64,000 nucleotides of DNA, taken from NCBI RefSeq assembly GCF_019925205.1, contig NC_083560.1, positions 98,670,083 to 98,734,082 of the forward strand, written 5' to 3'. The translations under genes and the position numbers were made by a program. Every line of letters begins with the position of its first letter. The stretch's first letter is position 1. Below the pieces are notes generated by a model. The model worked only from the letters and a program-made list of their open reading frames with translations. It was not told the DNA's origin and ran no database searches. This document shows, in pieces, positions 51,201 through 63,089 of the stretch. This DNA comes from Metopolophium dirhodum (taxonomy: Eukaryota > Arthropoda > Insecta > Hemiptera > Aphididae).

Positions 51201-52440
51201 AAATAAATTAATACCTAGTGGCTAGTGATTAGTGAAGTAGGTATTTAGGTACCTTTAACAATAAATAAATTGTCAACAATAATAATAATAATAACGTACA
51301 TCGTAATTCGTATAGCCTACTCGGAGGAAGTCGGAAGGTAGTACTCCGAAAGGTTAATTTCCCGGACTTATATACGACTTAAGAGAGGAGGTGACATAAA
51401 AGGGTTCAGCCCTCCCCGCAATAGTAATTTCAAGCCTTATTGCAATTCTATGCTATATTTTGTTCGATCTAGTTTTTAATACTTATTTCAATATTTTATG
51501 AGAAAATAGGTGCGTCATTTAATTCTTAATTAATTTATATAACTATATTATATTTCATATTTTTGAGGTTTGAGTGACTGATGATATTATATTATTATGT
51601 CCGAGTTCCTATATAGGATGGAGCGAGGTGTCAAAGAATTCTACATTATAATATTAGCATCAAGCTACTAAAATGCTCTGCAAGCTACGATCAATCAAAT
51701 AGTCCTTTGCATTTCCTGACCACATTTACGTATATACTTAACGAGCATCGAGCTTTATTTTCGTGAAAATGTATAGCTCTGATCGGTAATTGGACACAGG
51801 TGGTAATTAAAATTTCAATTGTAGTGTAATCTCAGGCGTGATAATTTTTCAGGAGTCTTTCCAAGCACAAGTGCATAACTACTGACAATTATTCGAGTAT
51901 GGATAACATTATATTCCGTCATTAGCGTTATCGATAAGTAATAATTTTACATCAAGAAATACAAACAGAATATTAAAACTTAAAACTAAAAATGAATTGG
52001 ATTTAATGGTTTATACAAATCACATTTCAACAATATAAAAATATTGAAATAAATCAAATCAATACATTTTACACTAAATTATATAATCATAAATGTTATA
52101 TTTACATTTTGAACACAGACATGTATCTATCTATATATACCTATTACCTATTAATACATTATTATAGGTACGATAATTACAATTTTTCAAACAAATAAAT
52201 AACTATTATAATGTTTTACAAACCTTCATTAAATAATTTAGTGAAATTTAAAAAATTAAAAAAAAAACTTTTTTGGAAAATAACGAAAATAGCACCTCTG
52301 GGACGTTATGCTAAATGATTCTCAAAAATAAAAAAAGATTACCGCTTACGAATACCTAATTTAAAAATATCGATAATATTCCGAAAATAATTTTAAAACA
52401 TTTTAAAAACATTTTAATAATAATATACTTGATAGTCGAT
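51201..52440. other. Intergenic AT-rich stretch
   Basis: An AATAATAAT run at 51278-51293 and otherwise nothing recognised. Confidence 0.6.
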
Positions 52441-52750
52441 ACTCATAGTCTTACATCTTACGAAATGCAGTCGTTTACGCAATAATCGAATTAACATAAA
52501 TGTTGACCCGGTACTGGTCCGGGGAGGCAGGTGGCAGGTCAAGCGCCTCAGTGAGCACGACACGACGCCAGCGCCTATATAGTTTGGCCGGACTTGCGTA
52601 TTTAAAATATTGTAAACACCCGTATAATGGGCCACCTGTTGTATATACAATTATTGGTCAGAGGCGGGTTGGGAATCGGGACTGCCGCGCACTGATAATA
52701 TAATATTATAATAATGGGTCGTCTCTCGTCAATTAACTACACGCGTTTCA
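52440..52750. promoter_or_regulatory. GC-richer patch with CCAAT- and GC-box-like words
   Basis: GGTCCGGGGAGGCAGGTGGC (52516 on) is followed by ATTGGTCAGAGGCGGG near 52650, which joins an inverted CCAAT word to a GGCGGG box. Could be a promoter for a gene beyond this window or a distal SZT2 element. Both strands are open for 60-80 codons, but no family is recognised. Confidence 0.25.
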
Positions 52751-54600
52751 TCTTTTTATTTAATAATATATCGTTTAAAACTCTATGGTGTATGGCAACC
52801 TATAAGTTATTACAGTATTACTTACTGATATTAACATTATACACTTTAGTATAAGCATAATATAATACATATATGTTGGTACCTACCTACTAAATAAACG
52901 CATCGCGAGTAATAGTCGTAGTAGCAGGCCTTTTTTAAAATTTTATAAAATAGTGTTCTTAGTGTAAGTGCGTTACAAGAAAACATAAAAAAAAATTAAA
53001 TTAATTGTGTAGGTACTATAATTGTTGTTTCATTCAGGGGCGTCATTTCAACTTTTTGAAAGATTTGCTTATAGTTATACTTTTACTATAGTTGGGCCAA
53101 AAAAAATTTCAACATATAATTTGATAGTTGTATTCGATTTTAAATATAATATAGTACCTACCTATATACCTATACCCGATAAATTAAATCAACAGGTTTT
53201 GTTTTATTTTTCATTAATTTTAAGCGTAAATTATGATTATTATTTATTAATTATTATACCCAGCATGATAGATAAATTTCAATACAAGGTAAGTATTGTT
53301 ACATGGATGATGGATCATATAATATCTGACCAATAGGTACTTCTATTTGTTTATTAGCTATACCAGATACTTATATACCTAGTATATATAAAATATTTAA
53401 TAATCATCATTTTATGAACATATTTTATTGTTTGAAACGTCAAAGTTTATTTTCAAATCTACCAATACATTACCTAATACACCTATTATACATTTATATC
53501 TGTACCTACACATTTCAATTTTCTCCAGCTGCAATCATTGAACGCGTTTAATAATAATATCAGACACAATATTATTAATATTAAAATAATGAAATAATGA
53601 AATGGTAAATTTCGTTACATCATCATACTGTGTATCAAATAAAAAATACTGAAATATCTACATCAATAATGCAGGAGTAACATAACAAACATGTAAATAA
53701 CTTGAAAGTCAATATTGTTGTACAAAACATAACAGGCAACAGCTATATAGTGATTTAAATTTTAAATAAAATTAAAACATCGCATTAAACCGGTTTGAAT
53801 TTGACTGAAAGTGTAAGCAGATCTTTTATAAATGTTTAGTTCGATTAGAGATGTCGAGTAATTTTATTTATTTAATGGCATTCAGCCAAAACATTCAAGC
53901 CGTAGGTAACCGTTTTCTTATTGAAATACACACAGATAAATCATAAATACAGTGTTGTCAGTTTTACAGAGTTTGGTAATGGTCATTAGACTAATTAGGA
54001 CTGATAAACTATAATATTACAATATAATTAAAAGATTAAAATATATTTTACCAAATAAATTCAGCAATAATATCTATTATTTCTAAATGTAGTGGTATAC
54101 AAATATGAAAACAGTACCTACCTAATTAAAGCGTTTCCAATTTTTATGAACATATTATCTTGTATATGAATTTTATAACCATGTTTAAGCACGATTTAAA
54201 TTATGCGACTGCGCAAAAGATCCTCTTTATAATATGTAACCGGACCCTTAAATTTGTGTCTACATTATAATATAGTATTATATGATAATAATTTATTAAT
54301 AACTACCTAAAAATGAATAATCAAAATTAAATACTATTTTCTTTTATAAGCGGTATTGCAGTAGGTACGTATTTAGAATTTTGGCACTTTTGAAATAGCG
54401 CTCTCTTTTAGGGCCTATTTCATATTTTATTTTACATTTTTACTTTAATTCTACTTTAATTTATACCTATATTTTTCCGTAATTATGGCCAACGCTCTAC
54501 ATTCCACAACATAGATACATTTATGTATAGGGTAGAAAAAACAAAAACTTACTCAATGTTACAAATCATATAACGAATAACTGAAAAAAATTATCAATGC
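52751..54600. other. Intergenic AT-rich stretch
   Basis: No gene recognised. A fragment near 53035 (CAGGGGCGTCATTTCAAC) may be a transposon end, and an open frame follows it for about 100 codons without any familiar motif. Confidence 0.5.
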
Positions 54601-54639
54601 GACAAATGTTAACAACAATTTTTGTTATACCCTTTACGA

Positions 54640-55215
54640 AAAACGATTCTGAACGGAGTATGATATTTTATAATGTTATAATAATTATAATTAATTATTA
54701 ATACAGCGCGGCGGTAGCCGGTATATTGAATTAATATAATTTGCATATTATAATATTTGTAAACATGTAATAAATAATAATACACTTTAGAAGTTTCAAG
54801 TGTCTACGAATCATATTTTAAAATAATTAAATTACAAGAAAATAACTAAGATCATTGTTCTTGACTATTTAATATGTAGATAATTTCGTCCAAATTTAAA
54901 CAAAATAACTAAAACAAAAAACGGTGTTTATATATTTTTAGATTTATTGGTTACAGTATGATCTACTTAGGTGAAACCTTGTTTTAAATTTTCAATTCTT
55001 AGCTATAAAAATTGGACAATTTATAATTTTTAACTACAAAACAATTTGCAAATTGAAAACTCGATCAATTTTGTGAAAGTTTGAACTTTAAATGCTTATA
55101 AAAAAAATCTTGCATAGGTATGTAATTTTAATATTTTTCAACTGATATTGTAACAATGTTTGAGAGGCCTTGTATTACATTTTCAAGCTAATTTACCCAA
55201 CAAACACAATTTTAT
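54640..55215 (+). repeat. RptA copy 1 of the right-hand cluster (5'-truncated)
   Basis: Enters at the AAACGATTCTGAACGGAG word and runs to the AACAAACACAATTTTATT module, where the next copy begins. Confidence 0.65.
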
Positions 55216-55235
55216 TAACATTTATAAAATAAAAA

Positions 55236-56628
55236 AGGCGGATAAGTGGATGTCGCTCTGCTGTACGGTAGGTTACAAGTGGGTCACTGTAATGGATGGT
55301 GTTAAATTTGAATTCAATGATATAATATCATTGTATAAGAAAAACGATTCTGAGCGAAAACGGTCAGTCACCCTATGATATTACCAAGTATATTTGATGA
55401 TATTATTGTGAATAAAGTAATTTATATATAACCTATTAACGTGGAGCCTTGTTTTAAATTTTCAATCCTTAGCCATAAAAGTTAAATATTTTATAAATTT
55501 TTAACCACAAAATAATTAATAAATTATAAATTTGATAAATGTTGTCAAAATTTGAACTTTAAATGCTTATAAAAAAAAATTGTGCAAATGTATTTTTAAT
55601 ATTTTTCAACTGCTATTAAAACGATATATCAGGAGTCTAATATTAAATTTTCACGCTTTTTTACCCAACAAATAAAAATTTATTGATATTTATAGAAAAA
55701 AAAACTAAAAAAATTGAAAACTGACAATGTCCGTAAACAGCTCAAATAGAGTCAAAATATTTTCAAAATTGTATGGTGTATAGAAAATGCTAATATAAAC
55801 ATTCAGTGAAATTTTCAAGTATCTACAGTCATTCGTTTTTTAATTACAATAAAATAAAAAAATCGTTACATGAGAAATCGAGTAAATATCAAATGTTGTA
55901 AAAATATAAATTTCAGACGCTCATAAAAATTTAATTTAAGTTTCTTCTAGACATTTTTTTTTTGATAAAGGTAGACAAACTTATGAGTAATCTTATATTA
56001 CATTTTCAAATCTTAGATTTAAAAAGAAAAATTTTTATGAATTCTCATCAAAATAATTTGCTATTTTTCGTGATTTTTCCGTATTTTGTCAAAATTTGAA
56101 CTTTAAATGCTTATAATTAAAAACTGTGACTAAGGATTTTTAATTTTTTTCATTTGCCTTTAAAACAATAAGCTAGGAGCCTTCTATTAAATTTTCAAGC
56201 TTTTTTACTCAATAGCTAAAATTTTATTGATATTTATAGAAAAAAAAACTAAAAAAATTGAAAACTGACAATGGCTGTAAACAGCTCAAAAAGAGTCAAA
56301 ATATTTGGAAAATTTTATGGTGTATAGGAAATGCTAATATAAACAACCAGTGAAAATTTCATGCATCTACGGTCATTTGTTTTAGAGTTACACCAATAAC
56401 CAAAATCGATTTTGTTAAAAATCGATTTTGCGTAAAAATTCCCGTTTTTCCTTAATTTTTCTTTTGTTTTTCACATCGCTTTTGAAAACTACTGGGAAAT
56501 TAAAATTTTGACCTCCCCAATGCACCAACGATATTCACTTTCCCATCGAACAAGATACTGAAGTCGAAAATCGAAGCATTATTTCGACTACTTATCGTGT
56601 ACACAGACACAAAAATAAAAAAAAAAAA
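55236..56628 (+). repeat. RptA copy 2 of the cluster
   Basis: Starts AAAAAAGGCGGATAAGTGGA and ends in the A-rich tract after GTGTACACAGACAC at 56628. The last ~240 bp are the same as the ends of the two following copies. It lacks the terminal TCAGAATCT block. Confidence 0.8.
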
Positions 56629-58294
56629 GGTGGGCAAGTGGATGTCGCTCTGCTGTACTGTAGGTTACAAGTGGGTCACTGTATAATGGATGGTATTAAA
56701 TTTGAATTCAATGATATATCATTGTATAAGAAAAACGATTCTGAGTGGAGACGATATGTCAGTCTAGGTATAAGACATATTATACACTTATCTATGGTAT
56801 TAAAAAAAAAATTGACCTATAATAAATTCCAAATTAATCATATCACAATATCCATTAGGTACATATAACGCGTTATACATCAACAACAAACCGTGATACT
56901 ATCATCATAATATATCGATGAAAATATTACAAATTAGAAGTTTCAAGTGCCCACGAATAATATTATACAATCACAACAAAATAACTAAAATAGTTATTCT
57001 AGGTTTTTATGTAATTTCGTCCAAATTTGAACTTAAAATGACTATACAAATAAACTGTGCTTGTGTATTTTTTAGATTTTTTGGTAACCGAATTATCTAT
57101 TTACATGGAATCTTGTTTTAAATTTTCAATCCTTAGCTATAAAAACTGAACATTTTATAATTTATTAATTACAATGGTTGATAATTTTCGAGATTTTGAT
57201 AAATTCTGTCCAAATTTGATCTTTAAATGCTTATAAAAAAAAACTGTGCCTATGTATTTTCAATATTTTTCAACTGCTATTGTAAAAATATATCAGGAGT
57301 CTTGTATTAAATTTTTACACTTTTTGGCCCAACAGATAAAACTTTATTGATATTTATAGAAAAAAAAACTAAAAAAATTGAAAACTGAAAATGCCCGTAA
57401 ACAGCTCAAAAAGTGTCAAAATATTTTCAAAATTGTATGGTGTATAGGAAATGCTAATATAAACATTCAGTGAAATTTTCATGTATCTACAGTTATTCGT
57501 TTTTGAATTACAAGAAAATAAGGAAATCGGTACATGAGAAATCGAGTGAATATCTAATGTTGTAAAAATATGAATTTAAAACGCTCATAAAAATTTAATT
57601 TGACTTTCTTGTAGAAATTTTTTTTTTGATAAAGTTAGACAAGCTTATGAGGAATCTTGTATTAGATTTTAAAATCTTAGATTTAAAAAGAAAATTTTTT
57701 ATGAATTTCTAACTCAAAATAATTTGCAAATTTTCGTGATTTTTCCGTATTTTTTCAAGATTTGAACTTTAAACGTGTATAAAAAAAAACTGTGACTAAG
57801 GATTTTTAATTTTTTTCATCTGCCTTTGAAACAATAACCTAGGAGCCTTCTATTAAATTTTCAAGCTTTTTTACCCAATAAATAAAATTTTATTGATATT
57901 TATAGAAAAAAAATTTAAAAAAACTGAAAACTGACAATGTCCGTAAACAGTTCAAAAAAAGTCAAATTATTTTCAAAATTGTATTGTGTATAGAAAATGC
58001 AAATATAAACAACAAGTGAAAATTTCATGCATCTACGGTCATTTGTCTTAGAGTTACACCAATAACCAAAATCGATTTTGTTAAAAATCGATTTTGCGTA
58101 AAAATTCCCGTTTTTCCTTAATTTTTCTTTTGTTTTTCACATCGCTTTTGAAAACTACTGGGAAATTAAAATTTTGACCTCCCCAATGCACCAACGATAT
58201 TCACTTTCCCATCGAACAAGATACTGAAGTCGAAAATCGAAGCATTATTTCGACTACTTATCGTGTACACAGACACAAAAATAAAAAAAAAAAA
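56629..58294 (+). repeat. RptA tandem unit A (1,666 bp)
   Basis: Begins at GGTGGGCAAGTGGATGTCGC. It is virtually identical to the next unit; I noticed only one length change in an A run (about 57240) and one base change (about 57650) when reading them side by side. The 67- and 76-codon open frames inside recur at exactly 1,666-bp spacing. Confidence 0.9.
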
Positions 58295-59953
58295 GGTGGG
58301 CAAGTGGATGTCGCTCTGCTGTACTGTAGGTTACAAGTGGGTCACTGTATAATGGATGGTATTAAATTTGAATTCAATGATATATCATTGTATAAGAAAA
58401 ACGATTCTGAGTGGAGACGATATGTCAGTCTAGGTATAAGACATATTATACACTTATCTATGGTATTAAAAAAAAAATTGACCTATAATAAATTCCAAAT
58501 TAATCATATCACAATATCCATTAGGTACATATAACGCGTTATACATCAACAACAAACCGTGATACTATCATCATAATATATCGATGAAAATATTACAAAT
58601 TAGAAGTTTCAAGTGCCCACGAATAATATTATACAATCACAACAAAATAACTAAAATAGTTATTCTAGGTTTTTATGTAATTTCGTCCAAATTTGAACTT
58701 AAAATGACTATACAAATAAACTGTGCTTGTGTATTTTTTAGATTTTTTGGTAACCGAATTATCTATTTACATGGAATCTTGTTTTAAATTTTCAATCCTT
58801 AGCTATAAAAACTGAACATTTTATAATTTATTAATTACAATGGTTGATAATTTTCGAGATTTTGATAAATTCTGTCCAAATTTGATCTTTAAATGCTTAT
58901 AAAAAAAAAACTGTGCCTATGTATTTTCAATATTTTTCAACTGCTATTGTAAAAATATATCAGGAGTCTTGTATTAAATTTTTACACTTTTTGGCCCAAC
59001 AGATAAAACTTTATTGATATTTATAGAAAAAAAAACTAAAAAAATTGAAAACTGAAAATGCCCGTAAACAGCTCAAAAAGTGTCAAAATATTTTCAAAAT
59101 TGTATGGTGTATAGGAAATGCTAATATAAACATTCAGTGAAATTTTCATGTATCTACAGTTATTCGTTTTTGAATTACAAGAAAATAAGGAAATCGGTAC
59201 ATGAGAAATCGAGTGAATATCTAATGTTGTAAAAATATGAATTTAAAACGCTCATAAAAATTTAATTTGACTTTCTTGTAGAAATTTTTTTTTTGATAAA
59301 GTTAGACAAACTTATGAGGAATCTTGTATTAGATTTTAAAATCTTAGATTTAAAAAGAAAATTTTTTATGAATTTCTAACTCAAAATAATTTGCAAATTT
59401 TCGTGATTTTTCCGTATTTTTTCAAGATTTGAACTTTAAACGTGTATAAAAAAAAACTGTGACTAAGGATTTTTAATTTTTTTCATCTGCCTTTGAAACA
59501 ATAACCTAGGAGCCTTCTATTAAATTTTCAAGCTTTTTTACCCAATAAATAAAATTTTATTGATATTTATAGAAAAAAAATTTAAAAAAACTGAAAACTG
59601 ACAATGTCCGTAAACAGTTCAAAAAAAGTCAAATTATTTTCAAAATTGTATTGTGTATAGAAAATGCAAATATAAACAACAAGTGAAAATTTCATGCATC
59701 TACGGTCATTTGTCTTAGAGTTACACCAATAACCAAAATCGATTTTGTTAAAAATCGATTTTGCGTAAAAATTCCCGTTTTTCCTTAATTTTTCTTTTGT
59801 TTTTCACATCGCTTTTGAAAACTACTGGGAAATTAAAATTTTGACCTCCCCAATGCACCAACGATATTCACTTTCCCATCGAACAAGATACTGAAGTCGA
59901 AAATCGAAGCATTATTTCGACTACTTATCGTGTACACAGACACAAAAATAAAA
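58295..59953 (+). repeat. RptA tandem unit B
   Basis: Near-identical to 56629-58294. Its last 1.08 kb is also the left arm of a long inverted repeat with 60629-61712. Confidence 0.9.
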
Positions 59954-60126
59954 AAATAAAAAAAAAATAAAAAAAAAAATAAAAAAAAAAACACACATCA
60001 TTGTAAAATCAATACATTCATCGTTTCACTCAGAATCTAAAATAAAAAAAAAATAAAAAAAAAAATAAAAAAAAAAACACACATCATCGTAAAATCAATA
60101 CATTCATCGTTTCACTCAGAATCTAA
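59946..60126 (+). repeat. RptA 3' terminal block, duplicated at 85-bp spacing
   Basis: An AAATAAAAAAAAA-type tract followed by ACACACATCATTGTAAAATC and ending TCACTCAGAATCTAAA occurs twice (ends at about 60041 and 60126). The duplication probably arose by slippage or exchange in the A tract. Confidence 0.75.
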
Positions 60127-60517
60127 AAGTGGATGTTGCTTTGCTGTCCAAGCTGGTCACGTATAATGGATGGTATTACATTTGAATTCAATGATATAAT
60201 ATCATTAATATCTTTGTATACGAAAAACGATTCTAAGCGGCGACGGTTTGTCAGTGTGCATATTTTATATTATATTTATTATATTTACTTATTATTAATA
60301 CGGTAGCCGGTAAGTTGAGTTAATATTATAAAATTACAACAAAATAATTACGTTATTCTTAGTTACATAATATGTAATTTCCTCCAAATCTGAACATAAA
60401 ATAACTATATAAAAAAAAAAAGAATAACCTACTTATACGTGGAAACTTGTTGTAAGTTTTTGATCCTTATTAATAAAAGTCGAACATTTTATAAATTTTT
60501 AACAACAAAATCATTTT
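60127..60517 (+). repeat. RptA 5' fragment
   Basis: Begins GTGGATGTTGCTTTGCTGTC and is truncated near 60517, where a reverse-oriented copy begins. Confidence 0.7.
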
Positions 60518-62010
60518 AGATTCTGAGTGAGACGATGAATGTATTGATTTTACAATGATGTGTGTTTTTTTTTTTATTTTTTTTTTTTTTTATTTTTTTT
60601 TATTTTTTTTTTTATTTTTTTTATTTTTGTGTCTGTGTACACGATAAGTAGTCGAAATAATGCTTCGATTTTCGACTTCAGTATCTTGTTCGATGGGAAA
60701 GTGAATATCGTTGGTGCATTGAGGAGGTCAAAATTTTAATTTCCCAGTAGTTTTCAAAAGCGATGTGAAAAACAAAAGAAAAATTAAGGAAAAACGGGAA
60801 TTTTTACGCAAAATCGATTTTTAACAAAATCGATTTTGGTTATTGGTGTAACTCTAAAACAAATGACCGTAGATGCATGAAATTTTCACTGGTTGTTTAT
60901 ATTTGCATTTTCTATACACAATACAATTTTGAAAATAATTTGACTTTTTTTGAACTGTTTACGGACATTGTCAGTTTTCAGTTTTTTTAAATTTTTTTTC
61001 TATAAATATCAATAAAATTTTATCTGTTGAGTAAAAAAGCTTGAAAATTTAATAGAAGGCTCCTAGTTTATTGTTTCAAAGGCAGATGAAAAAAATTAAA
61101 AATCCTTAGTCACAGTTTTTTTTTTATACACGTTTAAAGTTCAAATCTTGAAAAAATACGGAAAAATCACGAAAATTTGCAAATTATTTTGAGTTAGAAA
61201 TTCATAAAAAATTTTCTTTTTAAATCTAAGATTTTAAAATCTAATACAAGATTCCTCATAAGTTTGTCTAACTTTATCAAAAAAAAAATTTCTACAAGAA
61301 AGTCAAATTAAATTTTTATGAGCGTTTTAAATTCATATTTTTACAACATTAGATATTCACTCGATTTCTCATGTACCGATTTCCTTATTTTCTTGTAATT
61401 CAAAAACGAATAACTGTAGATACATGAAAATTTCACTGAATGTTTATATTAGCATTTCCTATACACCATACAATTTTGAAAATACTTTGACACTTTTTGA
61501 GCTGTTTACGGGCATTTTCAGTTTTCAATTTTTTTAGTTTTTTTTTCTATAAATATCAATAAAGTTTTATCTGTTGGGCCAAAAAGTGTAAAAATTTAAT
61601 ACAAGACTCCTGATATATTTTTACAATAGCAGTTGAAAAATATTGAAAATACATAGGCACAGTTTTTTTTTATAAGCATTTAAAGATCAAATTTGGACAG
61701 AATTTATCAAATTTATAATTTAATAATTATTTTGTAGTTAAAAATTTATAAAATTTTCAACTTTTATAGCTAAGGATTGAAAATTGAAAACAAGGCTCCA
61801 CGTAAATAGGTTATTTATAAATTACTTTATTCACAATAATATCATCAAATATACTTGGTAATATCATAGGCTGACTGACCGTTTTCGCTCAGAATCGTTT
61901 TTCTTATACAATGATATTATATCATTGAATTCAAATTTAACACCATCCATTACAGTGACCCACTTGTAACCTACTGTACAGCAGAGCGACATCCACTTAT
62001 CCACCTTTTT
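60518..62010 (-). repeat. RptA full-length copy, reverse orientation
   Basis: Starts TTTTAGATTCTGAGTGAGAC and ends GCGACATCCACTTATCCACC. Positions 60629-61712 are the near-exact reverse complement of 58865-59946. Beyond 61712 it follows a different RptA subtype, so it is either a mosaic or was partly converted. Confidence 0.85.
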
Positions 62011-62019
62011 ATATTTTAA

Positions 62020-62962
62020 AAATGATAATTTTTAAGCAAAATCGGTTTTTGACAAAATTAATTTTGGTTTTTGGCATAACTCTAAAACAAAAGACTGTAG
62101 ATACATATAATTTCACTGAATGTTTATATTAGCATTTTCTTTGCACCATAAAATTAAAAAAATATTTTGTGTTGGTTACGGTCATTTTCAGTTTCCAATT
62201 TTAGATTCTGAGCGAAGCAATAAATGTATTGATTTTACAATGATGTGTGATTTTTTTTTTATTTTTTTTTTATTTGTGTGTCTGTCGTCACCTTTTAGGA
62301 GAGTAAAAGTGCTTGGATTTTTTTCAACAGTAACTTTTCTGATAGGAAAGTGAATCTAGTTGGTACTTTGGGGGGTTAAAAGTAAAAATTTCCCAGTAAT
62401 CTTCAAAAAAAAAGTGAAAAACAAAAGAAAAATTAAGGAAAAACGGGAATTTTTACGCAAAATTTGTTTTCGAGAAAATCGATTTTGGTTATTGGTGTAA
62501 CTCTAAAACAAATGAGCGTAGGGACATTTATTTGTTGGGTAAAAAGCGTGAAAATTTAATATAAGGTTCCTGATATATCGTTATAATAGCAGTTGAAAAA
62601 TATTAAAAATACATAGGCACAATTTTTTTTTTATAAGCATTTAAAGTTCAAATTTTGAGACTCATTATCAAATTTATAATTTATTAATTATTTTGTAGTT
62701 AAAAATGTATAAAATGTTTAACTTTTATGGCTAAGGATTGAAAATTTAAAACAAGGCTCCACGAAAATAGGTTATATTATATAAATTACTTTATTCACAA
62801 TAATATCATCAATTATACTTGTTTCATAGGCCTGTATCACAGGCTGACCGTTTTCGCTCAGAATCGTTTTTCTTATACAATGATATTATATCATTGAATT
62901 CAAATTTAACCCTTCTAACCTACTGTACAGCAGAGCGACATCCACTTATCCACCTTTTTTTT
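62020..62962 (-). repeat. Two RptA pieces, reverse orientation
   Basis: An internal piece (62020-62195) is followed by a copy with both ends (62198-62962: TTTTAGATTCTGAGCGAAGC to GACATCCACTTATCCACC) that has lost its middle. Confidence 0.7.
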
Positions 62963-63089
62963 GTTTTTTTTTTCTATAAATATCAATTTAATTGTATTTA
63001 TTGGGGTCAAAAAGCGTAAAAATTGAATACAATAATCTTGATATATTGTTACAAACAGCTGTTAAAGTTAAAATTTGACATTAAAAAAA

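Noticed and set aside
53022..53336. 104-codon plus-strand frame with a donor-like AAG|GTAAGT near 53288.
   Set aside because: No recognisable motif, rich in Ile/Tyr from AT bias, and its start overlaps a transposon-like word. One splice-like site is not enough.
56638..58787. Paired 76- and 67-codon frames repeated exactly 1,666 bp apart.
   Set aside because: They repeat because the DNA repeats; other RptA copies break the frames, so there is no sign of coding selection.
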